The notes: generated by a model from the letters alone, not told the origin. A stretch of DNA of 64,000 nucleotides from Streptomyces avicenniae (GCF_000719135.1 NZ_JOEK01000005.1:208355-272354); one strand, 5' to 3'; shown: positions 1 to 7,607, counted from the stretch's first letter. A program made the numbers and translations.

Positions 1-101
1 GCGGTGGTGGCAGGTATCCGCCCGCGCCTCGGTCGCTGTCGCGCCTCGTACACGATCACAAGTAACACGCGGTCGTGATCGCTATCCCCTTGGTCGGCCG
101 C

Positions 102-176
102 AAGACAGACATGGCCTGGCGTTCGCTGGATGCCGGATGGAAGATCATCCACGAACCGGACCTTCCCTCTCGCCAC
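102..176 (+). pseudogene. Glycosyltransferase family 2 fragment (remnant)
   Basis: Read in frame from position 102, this stretch encodes TDMAWRSLDAGWKIIHEPDL (105-164). It aligns without gaps to residues 175-194 of the intact glycosyltransferase at 3167-4036, with 15 of 20 residues identical and close DNA similarity. No catalytic DxD segment, start codon or continuation is visible, so it is a decayed copy rather than a gene. The intact copy lies on the other side of the RiPP cassette, so the two copies bracket it. Which event produced the fragment (duplication, recombination or insertion of the cassette) is inference. Confidence 0.75.
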
Positions 177-181
177 GTACC

Positions 182-460
182 TCACCAGTCGGGGTGATCG
201 CCGTGGACCCACCGTGTCGCAACCGCCAGATCGGGGGCGACGCCGACCACGACGTAGGCGAAACCGTCCCATTCCTCCAGAACCCGGGATTCGGTCGGCC
301 GTAGGTGGCCTGCACCACCCAAGAGCGGACGCTGCCGTCGCCACGTATCCCCGGGCGGGCGACGGCGCCGTTCATAGGGCCCGAGAGGATCGGCCGGGTT
401 GTGGACGGGCACCGCACGCGACGGTTGATTCGGAGGGCCGGGTCTGCGATGCCTACCCAT
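182..460 (-). CDS. Small hypothetical protein, possibly DUF6087-like
   Basis: This is a 92-residue ORF starting at ATG 460 with a purine-rich Shine-Dalgarno stretch (GGAGGGATGAGGG) just upstream. The N-terminus is basic and proline-rich (about 1-40). The C-terminal half has a conserved-looking segment around VLEEWDGFAYVVVG, followed by a WVHGDHPDW tail. The composition recalls short uncharacterised actinobacterial proteins of the DUF6087 kind, but this is recalled from general appearance and not verified. No function can be assigned. It lies between the glycosyltransferase fragment and the RiPP cassette and reads away from the cassette. Overlapping ORFs on both strands are taken as shadows because this one has the best ribosome binding site and a protein-like C-terminus. 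Confidence 0.5.
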   Translation of the reverse strand: MGRHRRPGPPNQPSRAVPVHNPADPLGPYERRRRPPGDTWRRQRPLLGGAGHLRPTESRVLEEWDGFAYVVVGVAPDLAVATRWVHGDHPDW

Positions 461-539
461 CCCTCATCCCTCCGGCCCGCTGGTCAATCAACTCCACCGG
501 CCTGCAGGCGGCCCACTCGCCGCCTTGGGCGTGTGCTCT

Positions 540-553
540 GTCTCAAATGAGAC
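540..553. promoter_or_regulatory. 14-bp palindrome upstream of RiPP precursor
   Basis: GTCTCAAATGAGAC is a perfect inverted repeat (6-bp arms, 2-bp spacer) centred about 68 bp before the precursor start. It could be an operator for the cassette. No regulator gene is adjacent, so the binding protein is unknown. Confidence 0.35.
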
Positions 554-614
554 GAGTCAGCATGATGCGAAAGGGCAGCCATTCATTGCCTCGCACTACG
601 GCAAGGAGCGATGA

Positions 615-881
615 ATGGAACGGTCCGAGCACAGCACCCCATGGGCGATGAAACTCGTCACCGACCGGCTGCCCACGCCCCCACCAGCCTACGGGAGGGT
701 GACGCTCGACGGGAAGACGCAGATGGCCGTCTACACCGACTGGAGAGGCCACGTCGTGGAGATGGGAAGGCACGGTACTTCCAAGACGAAAGGCACCGCG
801 TCGATGTCCGGAGGAAGCGACGGGCAGACGCCGCAGACTCAGACGCAGGACGATCACACGACCGACTACGAATCGGACTGA
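615..881 (+). CDS. ATP-grasp-targeted RiPP precursor peptide (graspetide/imiditide type)
   Basis: This 88-residue precursor starts at ATG 615, six bases after AAGGAG (603-608). The leader has the features expected of precursors paired with SAV_5884-type ATP-grasp maturases: a TPWAMKLVTDRLP segment (8-20), a central region ending VEMGRHGTSKTKGT (48-61), and then a switch to a Ser/Thr/Asp-rich tail. The presumed core is about residues 65-88. It carries hydroxyl donors T72, T75, T77, T82, T83 and S87 and acidic acceptors D69, D79, D80, D84, E86 and D88, which is the composition needed for side-chain ester crosslinks. D69-G70 is an Asp-Gly pair, and Asp residues are potential aspartimide sites. 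The ligase gene starts 6 bases after the stop codon. Family assignment is strong. Crosslink topology, core boundary and bioactivity are unknown. Confidence 0.88.
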   Translation: MERSEHSTPWAMKLVTDRLPTPPPAYGRVTLDGKTQMAVYTDWRGHVVEMGRHGTSKTKGTASMSGGSDGQTPQTQTQDDHTTDYESD

Positions 882-887
882 CACACG

Positions 888-1880
888 GTGCGCTCCACCG
901 TCCTGGTCGTCACGTCTCTGGAAGACGTCACTTCCGACCAGGTCATCGACGTGCTCAACAAGCGGGGTTCATCCGTCGTACGGGTCGATCCGGCAGACAT
1001 CGGTCGGGGCCTCTCCTTCGAGGCTCACATCGATGCGGCAAGTGGGGAATGGAGCGGACGCCTCTGCACGCCCACGCGGAGTGTCAGGCTGGAGGAGATC
1101 AGGGCTGTCTACTATCGGCGTCCCACGCCGTACGCCAACCGATTCGCGCACCTGTCCAAGCAGCAGCAAGCATTCGCCACCGCCGAGGCCAAGCATGGAC
1201 TCGGCGGTGTACTGGCCAATCTGCCAACGGCCAGGTACGTGAATCATCCGCAGGCTGTGACCGCGGCGGACTTCAAGCCGACCCAGCTACGGATCGCCGC
1301 TCAGCTGGGCTTCGCCATTCCCCGCACGTTGATCACCAACGAGGTCCAGGCGGCAGGAGAGTTCGCCCGCGAACACGGTCCCGTCATCTACAAGACGTTC
1401 CGTGGCCTCCCCCTTTCGGAGGACGGCACAACCGGTGCCATCTGGACACAACGCGTCGCGCCCTCCTCCTTCGACAGTTCACTTTCTGTCACGGCCCATC
1501 TGTTCCAGAAGGAGATCCCGAAATCCGGCGACGTCCGCGTGACGGTGGTCGGAAGAAGGGCCTTCGCCACGCGCATCACAGCACCGCACGACGAACTCGA
1601 CTGGCGACGCGGCCACTGGGACGAGCTGACGCACGTGGCGGTCCGGCTTCCGCCGTCGATCGAAACGGCTCTGTTTCACTATCTGGCAGCCTTCGATCTG
1701 GTCTTCGGATGCTTCGACTTCGCCCTCACGGGGCCGGCCGATGACCCGGGGCACTGGATCTGGATCGAATGCAACCCGAACGGACAGTGGGGCTGGCTGC
1801 CCGAGGCGACGGACATCGCGGAGGCGTTCGCCGATGTCCTCATGGAGAAGGAGACCGGCGGTGAGCACGTCACCCGCTGA
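888..1880 (+). CDS. ATP-grasp ribosomal peptide maturase (SAV_5884 type)
   Basis: The 330-residue ATP-grasp ligase starts at GTG 888. Enzymes of this type activate Asp/Glu side chains with ATP and join them to Thr/Ser (ester) or Lys (amide) side chains of the partner precursor. Visible features are the N-terminal YYRRP motif (75-79) seen in MvdD-like graspetide ligases, an ATP-binding segment PVIYKTFRG with K169, and the metal-binding end of the fold, with D277 in CFDFAL and ECNPNG (294-299, E294 and N296). It lies 6 bp after the precursor and overlaps the methyltransferase by 20 bp, so all three are probably co-translated. Two 60-bp lines sampled in it (961-1020 and 1201-1260) are about 67% and 60% GC, lower than a 75% sample from the gene at 5044, compatible with acquisition. 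Its substrate is inferred from adjacency. Confidence 0.92.
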   Translation: MRSTVLVVTSLEDVTSDQVIDVLNKRGSSVVRVDPADIGRGLSFEAHIDAASGEWSGRLCTPTRSVRLEEIRAVYYRRPTPYANRFAHLSKQQQAFATAEAKHGLGGVLANLPTARYVNHPQAVTAADFKPTQLRIAAQLGFAIPRTLITNEVQAAGEFAREHGPVIYKTFRGLPLSEDGTTGAIWTQRVAPSSFDSSLSVTAHLFQKEIPKSGDVRVTVVGRRAFATRITAPHDELDWRRGHWDELTHVAVRLPPSIETALFHYLAAFDLVFGCFDFALTGPADDPGHWIWIECNPNGQWGWLPEATDIAEAFADVLMEKETGGEHVTR

Positions 1881-3060
1881 CGAGTCGGAGGCCACACGGC
1901 TGCGCCAACGCCTGGCGGAGGCTCTCGTGGAAGCCGGGGTCGTCGGCGACGAGCGATGGGGCGACGCGGTCCGCGCGGTCCCCCGGCACCGGTTCACCCC
2001 CGGTTTCTACCTGCCGTCCGGCGCCGCCGACGAGCACGGCCTGCCGGTCTGGGAGCCGGTCACCGCCGCCCTCGACCGGCCACGGTGGCTCACGGCGGCC
2101 TACTCGGACATCTCGCTGATCACCCAGTTCGACGGCGAGGAGCCCGACTGGGCGGCGCCCCGCGCGCGGCACGGCGGCGCGCCCACCTCGTCGTCCACGC
2201 TCCCGTCCCTCGTCCTGCGCATGTGGCGCGACGCGGAGGTCACCGAGGAACACGACATCCTGGAGATCGGCACGGGCAGCGGATACTCCACCGCCCTCGT
2301 CGGTGAACGTCTCGGCTCCACCCGCCTGACCAGCATCGACGTGGACGACCACCGGCTCGCCGTGGCAGCCGACGCGCTCCACGACTGCGGCTACACACCC
2401 ACCCTCGCGGTGGCCGACGGCCGCCATGGGTACTGGCCGGAGTCGCCCTTCGACCGGATCGTCGCCGCCTGCTCCTTCCGTACGGTACCCCCCGCTCTCG
2501 TCGCACAGACACGCCCCGGCGGCAAGATCCTCGTGACACTGGGCGGTTGGCTGCACGGGTACGCGCGCGTCCTGCTCACCGTCGCCACCGACGGCACGGC
2601 GGCGGGCCCCTTGCTGCCCGGGACGGTCTCGTTCATGTCGGCCCGCACCGACGCCCCGCCCCCCTTCGGCAACCCGGCGCACTGGGCAGCCGAGGTCCCC
2701 GCCGCCCGACGAGACGCACGGCACAGCCCGGCACGGATCACGGACGCGACCGAGGAGGCGTTCTTCCTCCGCTTCCTCGCCCAGTCCTCCGTACCCACCG
2801 CGCAACTGACCGCGACCGGCGACGACGCCCTCCATCTCATCGACGTGGCGACCGGATCAGCAGCGGTTCTCACCCGGGGCGAGGGAGCCTGGCGCGTGGG
2901 TGAGAAGGGGCCCGTCCGCCTGTGGGAACGCGTCGAGGAGACGCTGGACGCCTACGACGCGGCCGGTAGGCCGGGCCAGCAGGAGTTCGGCCTCCACGTC
3001 AACGGCCGGACGCAGTACGTGTCTCACCCCCGGATGCCGGACCTGCGCCTGGGCGTCTGA
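1861..3060 (+). CDS. PIMT-like methyltransferase of the ATP-grasp RiPP system
   Basis: This 399-residue SAM-dependent methyltransferase starts at GTG 1861, preceded by GGAGA, inside the end of the ligase gene. The fold resembles protein-L-isoaspartate O-methyltransferase: motif I LEIGTGSGYSTAL (134-146) and a Ser/Thr-rich substrate segment TSSSTLPS (109-116). It is much longer than a housekeeping PIMT of about 220 residues, with roughly 200 extra C-terminal residues. In the fuscimiditide and amycolimiditide systems a comparable enzyme methylates an Asp of the crosslinked peptide, and loss of methanol gives a stable aspartimide. The same role is inferred here from the gene order precursor-ligase-PIMT. 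Self-immunity or repair roles are not excluded. Confidence 0.9.
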   Translation: MSTSPADESEATRLRQRLAEALVEAGVVGDERWGDAVRAVPRHRFTPGFYLPSGAADEHGLPVWEPVTAALDRPRWLTAAYSDISLITQFDGEEPDWAAPRARHGGAPTSSSTLPSLVLRMWRDAEVTEEHDILEIGTGSGYSTALVGERLGSTRLTSIDVDDHRLAVAADALHDCGYTPTLAVADGRHGYWPESPFDRIVAACSFRTVPPALVAQTRPGGKILVTLGGWLHGYARVLLTVATDGTAAGPLLPGTVSFMSARTDAPPPFGNPAHWAAEVPAARRDARHSPARITDATEEAFFLRFLAQSSVPTAQLTATGDDALHLIDVATGSAAVLTRGEGAWRVGEKGPVRLWERVEETLDAYDAAGRPGQQEFGLHVNGRTQYVSHPRMPDLRLGV

Positions 3061-3166
3061 GGCGTCCGCCGACCGTCACGCCCTCACGGCGCGGTCGGGC
3101 GGCGCGGGGGGAGTACGCTCCGGTTCTTCCGTGTTCATCTCCCGTTTCCCCGGCAGGACGGTCCGG

Positions 3167-4036
3167 ATGGCCCTGACGCTGGGCGTCGCGATCCTCACTA
3201 TGGGGACGCGCCCCGAAGAACTGGCCGCGCTGCTCGCCTCGGTCCGGGCGCAGACGGCACCGGCGGCACGCACCGTGGTCATCGGGAACGGCTGCTCCCT
3301 GGCGGACCTGGCGCTGCCGTCCTGGGTGCAGGCGGTGGAACTGCCGGAGAACCTCGGGGTGACCGGCGGGCGGAACGTCGCCCTGGCGCATCTGCGGGAC
3401 GTGAACCTGGTGCTGGACCTGGACGACGACGGACTCCTCGTCGCCGACACCGACTTCGCGCGCATCGTGCGGATGTTCGAGGCCGACCGGGAGTTGGGGA
3501 TCGTCGGGTTCCGGATCGCGGACGAGACCGGGTTCACCCAGCGCCGCCATGTCCCGAGACTGCGGGCTGGTGACCCGCTGCGCGGTGGGCAGGTGACGAC
3601 GTTCCTCGGCGGGGCGCACGTGCTGTCGCAGCGGATGCTGGCGCAGGTCGGGGGCTGGCCGGACGCGTTCTTCTTCTCCCACGAGGAGACGGACCTGGCC
3701 TGGCGCGCGCTGGACGCCGGATGGAAGATCGTCTACGAGCCGGGCCTTCTGCTGCAGCACCCCCGCACCTCGCCGGCCCGGCACGCCGTCTTCCACCGGA
3801 CCACCGCCCGCAACCGCGTCTATCTGGCCCGGCGCCACCTGCCGACCGCGCTGGTGCCCCTCTACCTGGGCGTCTGGACGGCGTTGACGCTCGCGCGCAC
3901 GCGGGACACGGCCGGACTGCGGGCGTGGTTCGGCGGCTTCGCGGAAGGCTGGCGCACCCCCTGCGGAACACGCCGCCCCCTGCGCTGGTCCACCGTGTGG
4001 ACCATGACCCGCCTCGGACGGCCGCCGGTGCTGTGA
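3167..4036 (+). CDS. Glycosyltransferase family 2
   Basis: This 289-residue GT-A fold glycosyltransferase is predicted to transfer a sugar from a nucleotide-sugar donor. The N-terminus (LGVAILTMGTRPEELAALL) is the usual family start. The metal/nucleotide motif is DLDDD (84-88), and the acceptor-side motif HEETDLAWRALDAGW (172-186) matches the conserved E-T/D-D-L-x-x-R/W region. ATG 3167 is preferred because the homologous fold starts there; an in-frame GTG at 3131 would add 12 residues. It follows the RiPP methyltransferase by 106 bp, so read-through is possible, but nothing shows that it glycosylates the peptide. A truncated copy of its 3' region lies at 102-176. Confidence 0.85.
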   Translation: MALTLGVAILTMGTRPEELAALLASVRAQTAPAARTVVIGNGCSLADLALPSWVQAVELPENLGVTGGRNVALAHLRDVNLVLDLDDDGLLVADTDFARIVRMFEADRELGIVGFRIADETGFTQRRHVPRLRAGDPLRGGQVTTFLGGAHVLSQRMLAQVGGWPDAFFFSHEETDLAWRALDAGWKIVYEPGLLLQHPRTSPARHAVFHRTTARNRVYLARRHLPTALVPLYLGVWTALTLARTRDTAGLRAWFGGFAEGWRTPCGTRRPLRWSTVWTMTRLGRPPVL

Positions 4037-4054
4037 GACCGTCCTGACGGCCGT

Positions 4055-4825
4055 CTACCGGCGGCCGGTGTCCGGCCCTGAGTCGCCCCCGGCGCCGTCC
4101 TCGCCCGGCGGGGGCGTGGGTTTCGTGAACAGCACCTCGCGGGCCTGTTCGGCCGCGCGGGCCATGCTCTCGCTGACGAAGTCCATGAACCGGGCGATGT
4201 TCTCCAGGCGCACGGCGGCCGGGGTGCCGTGGCCGAGGACGCCGACGCCCTGCCGCGCGGTCTCGATGAGCTGGGCGTTGGACCGGGCGCTGGCCTTCAT
4301 CGCGTCGTACCAGATGTCGTCGTCCACGATGTAGCGCTCGCGGCGGCGGTCGTCGCGCTCGCGGCGGGCGAGGCCCTGGCTCTCCAGGAACGTGATCGCC
4401 TTGGAGACGGACGCCGGGCTGACCTGGAGGCGCTGGACGAGTTCGGCCGACGTGAGGCTGCCCGCGTCCGTCATGCAGATGGCGGCCATCACGCGGGCCA
4501 TCATCTTGGGCAGGCCGGTCTGCATGAGGACGGTCGTGAACACCTCCTCGTACGCGCGCACGGCCTCGGCGTCGCGCCCGTCGGCCCGCGCGGGGGCCGC
4601 CGCCCCCCGGGGCACGGCCTGCCTGCGCCGGTGGGCGCGGTGCTCGGTGGCGCGGTGGGCGAGGTCGGCGCGGTAGCCGCCGGGGCCGCCGTTGCGCAGC
4701 ACCTCACGGGTGACGGTCGAGGTCGGACGGTCGAGCCCCCTGGCGATCTCCGCGTAGGCGAGACCGTCGGCCAGGCCCAGCGCGATCTGCCGACGTTCCT
4801 GCTGGGTGAGCCTGCCTCCCGGCAT
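4055..4825 (-). CDS. GbsR/MarR-family regulator with N-terminal IS30-like HTH
   Basis: This 256-residue DNA-binding protein has two regions. Residues 5-47 (LTQQERRQIALGLADGLAYA onward) resemble the HTH_38 domain best known from IS30-type transposases. The region from about 100 to 170 is a winged helix of the MarR/GbsR type (LTSAELVQRLQVSPASVSKA, then ARRERDDRRRERYIVDDD). A helical C-terminal part presumably dimerises. The start at ATG 4825 begins the conserved HTH; the longer in-frame ORF to 4870 lacks conserved sequence. It is divergent from the DUF4097/ABC genes at 5044-7508 across a 218-bp spacer full of TTGCAAC-like repeats, and so probably represses them. The ligand is unknown. Confidence 0.8.
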   Translation of the reverse strand: MPGGRLTQQERRQIALGLADGLAYAEIARGLDRPTSTVTREVLRNGGPGGYRADLAHRATEHRAHRRRQAVPRGAAAPARADGRDAEAVRAYEEVFTTVLMQTGLPKMMARVMAAICMTDAGSLTSAELVQRLQVSPASVSKAITFLESQGLARRERDDRRRERYIVDDDIWYDAMKASARSNAQLIETARQGVGVLGHGTPAAVRLENIARFMDFVSESMARAAEQAREVLFTKPTPPPGEDGAGGDSGPDTGRR

Positions 4826-4877
4826 CGCCGTCCCCTTTCCTGTCCGAGGTGCCGCCCACCTTAGCGTCAACCACCAT

Positions 4878-4971
4878 CCATTGCAACGACAAGTCTCGCC
4901 TGTTGCTTTGGCTTCAGACCCATTGCAACAGTTTCATGGCTCTGAGCTGCACAGATCACATTGCTGTGCAA
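4878..4971. promoter_or_regulatory. TTGCAAC repeat cluster between divergent genes
   Basis: CCATTGCAAC occurs twice as a direct repeat (4878-4887 and 4920-4929), exactly 42 bp apart, which is about four helical turns. A palindrome TTGCTGTGCAA follows at 4961-4971. The cluster lies between the GbsR/MarR-like gene (start 4825) and the gene starting at 5044, so it is a plausible operator region for both. Binding is inferred. Confidence 0.5.
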
Positions 4972-5043
4972 CGAGTTGATTGCCAGATCCCTGAACGCAA
5001 CGTAGCTTTCTCGCATCGGAAAACAACGCCGAGGGAGAGCACG

Positions 5044-5715
5044 ATGCAGAAGTTCGCCACCACCGCCCCCGTCTCCGCCGTCCTCGACATCCCCGCGGGA
5101 CGCGTCCGCCTCATCGCGGCCGACCGGTCCGACGTCACGGTCGAGGTCCTGCCAGCCGACGCCGCCAAGGGCCGCGATGTGAAGGCGGCGGAACAGGTCA
5201 CGGTCGCCTACGACGAGGGCGTCCTGCGGATCGAGTCCGCGCCGCCGAGGAACCGGGCGCTCGGCAGCCCCGGATCGGTCGAGGTGACCGTCCAGCTGCC
5301 CGCCGGTTCCCGCGTCGAGGCGAAGGCGGCCGACGCCGAACTGCGGGGCGTCGGCCGCCTGGGCGAGGTCACCTACGAAGCCGCACGGGGCTCGGTCAAG
5401 CTCGACGAGACCGCGAGCGCCCGCCTCACCCTCCAGGACGGCGACATCACCGTCGGCCGCCTGGACGGCCCCGCCGAGATCAGCACCCGCAGGGGCGACA
5501 TCGGCGTCACCGAGGCCGTACGCGGCACGGTCGTGCTGCGCACCGACTCGGGCGACGTGACGGTCGGCGCCGCCCACGGCGTCTCCGCCTCCCTCGACGC
5601 CGGTACCGCCCACGGCCGCATCCGCAACGCGCTCAGGAACAGCGAGGGCGCCGACGCCGCCCTGACCCTCCACGCGACCACCGCCCACGGCGACATCGTC
5701 GCCCGCAGCCTCTGA
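5044..5715 (+). CDS. DUF4097 family beta-repeat protein
   Basis: This 223-residue protein has no signal peptide or membrane segment. The sequence is a succession of short beta strands with recurrent DIT, DIGV, DVTV and GDIVA turns (for example DGDITVGRLDG and TDSGDVTVGAA), the pattern of the putative adhesin/DUF4097 beta-solenoid family. ATG 5044 follows GGGAGAGC. It is the first gene of an apparent operon; the ABC ATPase begins 12 bp after its stop. DUF4097 proteins often accompany DrrA/DrrB-type exporters and PadR/MarR-type regulators in Streptomyces, but their biochemical role is unknown. Confidence 0.8.
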   Translation: MQKFATTAPVSAVLDIPAGRVRLIAADRSDVTVEVLPADAAKGRDVKAAEQVTVAYDEGVLRIESAPPRNRALGSPGSVEVTVQLPAGSRVEAKAADAELRGVGRLGEVTYEAARGSVKLDETASARLTLQDGDITVGRLDGPAEISTRRGDIGVTEAVRGTVVLRTDSGDVTVGAAHGVSASLDAGTAHGRIRNALRNSEGADAALTLHATTAHGDIVARSL

Positions 5716-5727
5716 GGAGCACCCACC

Positions 5728-6720
5728 ATGACGAACCCGGCCATCGCCGCGCACGGGCTGCGCAAGTCCTACGGCGACAAGACCGTCCTGGACGGTGTGG
5801 ACCTGACCGTCCCCGAGGGCACGATCTTCTCCCTCCTCGGCCCGAACGGCGCGGGCAAGACCACCGCCGTCAAGATCCTCTCCACCCTCGTCTCCCCCGG
5901 CCCCGGCTCCGGCCCGATCCGCGTCGGCGGCCACGACCTCGCGACCGACGCGCAGGCGATCCGCGCCACGATCGGCGTCACCGGGCAGTTCTCCGCCGTG
6001 GACGGCCTGATCACCGGCGAGGAGAACATGCTGCTGATGGCGGACCTGCACCACCTCCCCCGCCCCGACGGGCGACGGGTCGCCGCCGAACTGCTGGAGC
6101 GCTTCGACCTGGTGGAGGCCGCGAAGAAGCCCGCGTCCACCTACTCGGGCGGCATGAAGCGGCGCCTCGACATCGCCATGACGCTGGTCGGCGGCCCGCG
6201 GATCATCTTCCTGGACGAGCCGACCACCGGCCTGGACCCGCGCTCGCGTCACACCATGTGGGGGATCATCCGCGAGCTGGTCACCGGCGGCGTCACCGTC
6301 TTCCTCACCACCCAGTACCTGGACGAGGCCGACCAGCTCGCCGACCGGATCGCCGTCCTGAACGGCGGGCAGATCGCGGCCGAGGGCAGCGCCGCCGAGC
6401 TGAAACGGCTCGTCCCCGGCGGGCACGTCCGGCTGCGCTTCACCGACCCGGACGTCTACCGGTCCGCCGCCACGGCGCTGGGCGAGGCCGCCCGCGACGA
6501 CGAGGCGCTGTCCCTCCAGGTCCCCAGCGACGGCGGCCAGCGCGACCTGCGCGCGCTGCTCGACCGGCTGGACGCCGCGGCCGTCGAGGCGGACGAACTG
6601 ACCGTCCACACGCCCGACCTCGACGACGTCTTCTTCGCCCTCACCGGCTCCGCCGTGCCCACCCAGACCAAGACCGACCGGACCGACCGGACCACCCAGC
6701 CCGAGGAGACCGTCCGATGA
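5728..6720 (+). CDS. ABC transporter ATP-binding protein, DrrA-like
   Basis: This 330-residue cytoplasmic ATPase belongs to the daunorubicin-resistance (DrrA) subfamily of ABC-2 exporters. Walker A is GPNGAGKTT (38-46), the ABC signature is YSGGMKRRLDIAM from Y139, and Walker B is IIFLDEPTTG with D163 and E164. The DrrA-type C-terminal extension ends TVHTPDLDDVFFALTGS. The stop overlaps the permease start (ATGA at 6717), which shows translational coupling. It energises export through the 6717-7508 membrane protein. The substrate is unknown; control by the divergent GbsR/MarR-like regulator is inferred. Confidence 0.93.
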   Translation: MTNPAIAAHGLRKSYGDKTVLDGVDLTVPEGTIFSLLGPNGAGKTTAVKILSTLVSPGPGSGPIRVGGHDLATDAQAIRATIGVTGQFSAVDGLITGEENMLLMADLHHLPRPDGRRVAAELLERFDLVEAAKKPASTYSGGMKRRLDIAMTLVGGPRIIFLDEPTTGLDPRSRHTMWGIIRELVTGGVTVFLTTQYLDEADQLADRIAVLNGGQIAAEGSAAELKRLVPGGHVRLRFTDPDVYRSAATALGEAARDDEALSLQVPSDGGQRDLRALLDRLDAAAVEADELTVHTPDLDDVFFALTGSAVPTQTKTDRTDRTTQPEETVR

Positions 6721-7508
6721 GCGCCCTCGCCCTCGCCGTCCGCGACTCGAACACCATGCTGCGGCGCAACCTCCTGCACGCCCGCCGCTACCCGTCCCTC
6801 ACCCTGAACCTGCTGCTCACGCCCGTGATGCTGCTCCTGCTCTTCGTCTACGTCTTCGGCGACGTGATGAGCGCGGGCATCGGCGGCGGGGGCGCGGACC
6901 GCGCCGACTACATCGCCTACATCCTCCCCGGCATCCTGCTGATGACCATCGGCAGCACCGTCATCGGGACGGCGGTCTCCGTCTCCACCGACATGTCCGA
7001 GGGCATCGTCGCCCGCTTCCGCACGATGGCGATCCACCGCGGCTCGGTGCTCGTCGGGCACGTCGTCGGCAGCGTGCTCCAGTGCGCGATGAGCGCGGTC
7101 CTCGTCGGCGCCGTCGGCCTGGCCATCGGCTTCCGCTCCACGGACGCGACGGCGCTTGAGTGGCTCGCCGCGTTCGGGCTGGTCGTGCTCTTCGCCTCGG
7201 CGCTGACCTGGGTCGCGGTCGGGATGGGCCTGGTCAGCCCGAACGCCGAGGCGGCCAGCAACAACGCGATGCCGATGATCCTGCTGCCGCTCCTGTCCAG
7301 CGCGTTCATCCCGGTGGAGACCATGCCGGGCTGGTTCCGCCCGATCGCCGAGTACCAGCCCTTCACCCCGGCGATCGAGACGCTGCGCGGGCTGCTGCTC
7401 GGTACCGGGATCGGCCACAACGGCTGGCTGGCCCTGGCCTGGTGCCTCGGGCTCGCGGCGCTCGGCTACTTCTGGTCCACGGCCACCTTCGACCGCGACC
7501 CGCGGTAG
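6717..7508 (+). CDS. ABC-2 type transporter permease, DrrB-like
   Basis: This 263-residue integral membrane protein of the ABC-2 family has about six hydrophobic segments, starting with a region containing LLLTPVMLLLLFVYVFGDVM near residues 35-55. The sequence SNNAMPMILLPLLSSAFIPVETMPGW is the typical ABC-2 signature region near the C-terminus. It pairs with the upstream ATPase, with which it shares an ATGA overlap. Together they would form a two-component exporter for a drug-like or lipid substrate. A perfect 15-bp-arm hairpin at 7549-7595 terminates the unit. Confidence 0.92.
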   Translation: MSALALAVRDSNTMLRRNLLHARRYPSLTLNLLLTPVMLLLLFVYVFGDVMSAGIGGGGADRADYIAYILPGILLMTIGSTVIGTAVSVSTDMSEGIVARFRTMAIHRGSVLVGHVVGSVLQCAMSAVLVGAVGLAIGFRSTDATALEWLAAFGLVVLFASALTWVAVGMGLVSPNAEAASNNAMPMILLPLLSSAFIPVETMPGWFRPIAEYQPFTPAIETLRGLLLGTGIGHNGWLALAWCLGLAALGYFWSTATFDRDPR

Positions 7509-7548
7509 GCGTCGTGACGGCGCGGGCGATCCCCCGCGGCCCGTACCA

Positions 7549-7595
7549 CGCGAGGCGGCGCACCCCGACGTACGGTCGGCGTGCGCCGCCTCGCG
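7549..7595. terminator. Bidirectional hairpin terminator
   Basis: The arms CGCGAGGCGGCGCAC (7549-7563) and GTGCGCCGCCTCGCG (7581-7595) are perfectly complementary, with an inner CCGAC/GTCGG stem. It sits between the convergent permease and hydrolase genes. Confidence 0.85.
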
Positions 7596-7607
7596 TGCGC
7601 GCGGGGG

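Noticed and set aside
53..81. CGATCAC/GTGATCG inverted repeat near the left edge
   Set aside because: Seven-base arms with a 15-bp loop beside decayed sequence; too weak to assign a function.
4055..4825. IS30-like transposase, because of the N-terminal HTH_38 segment
   Set aside because: No DDE catalytic domain or terminal inverted repeats; the rest is a MarR/GbsR winged helix.
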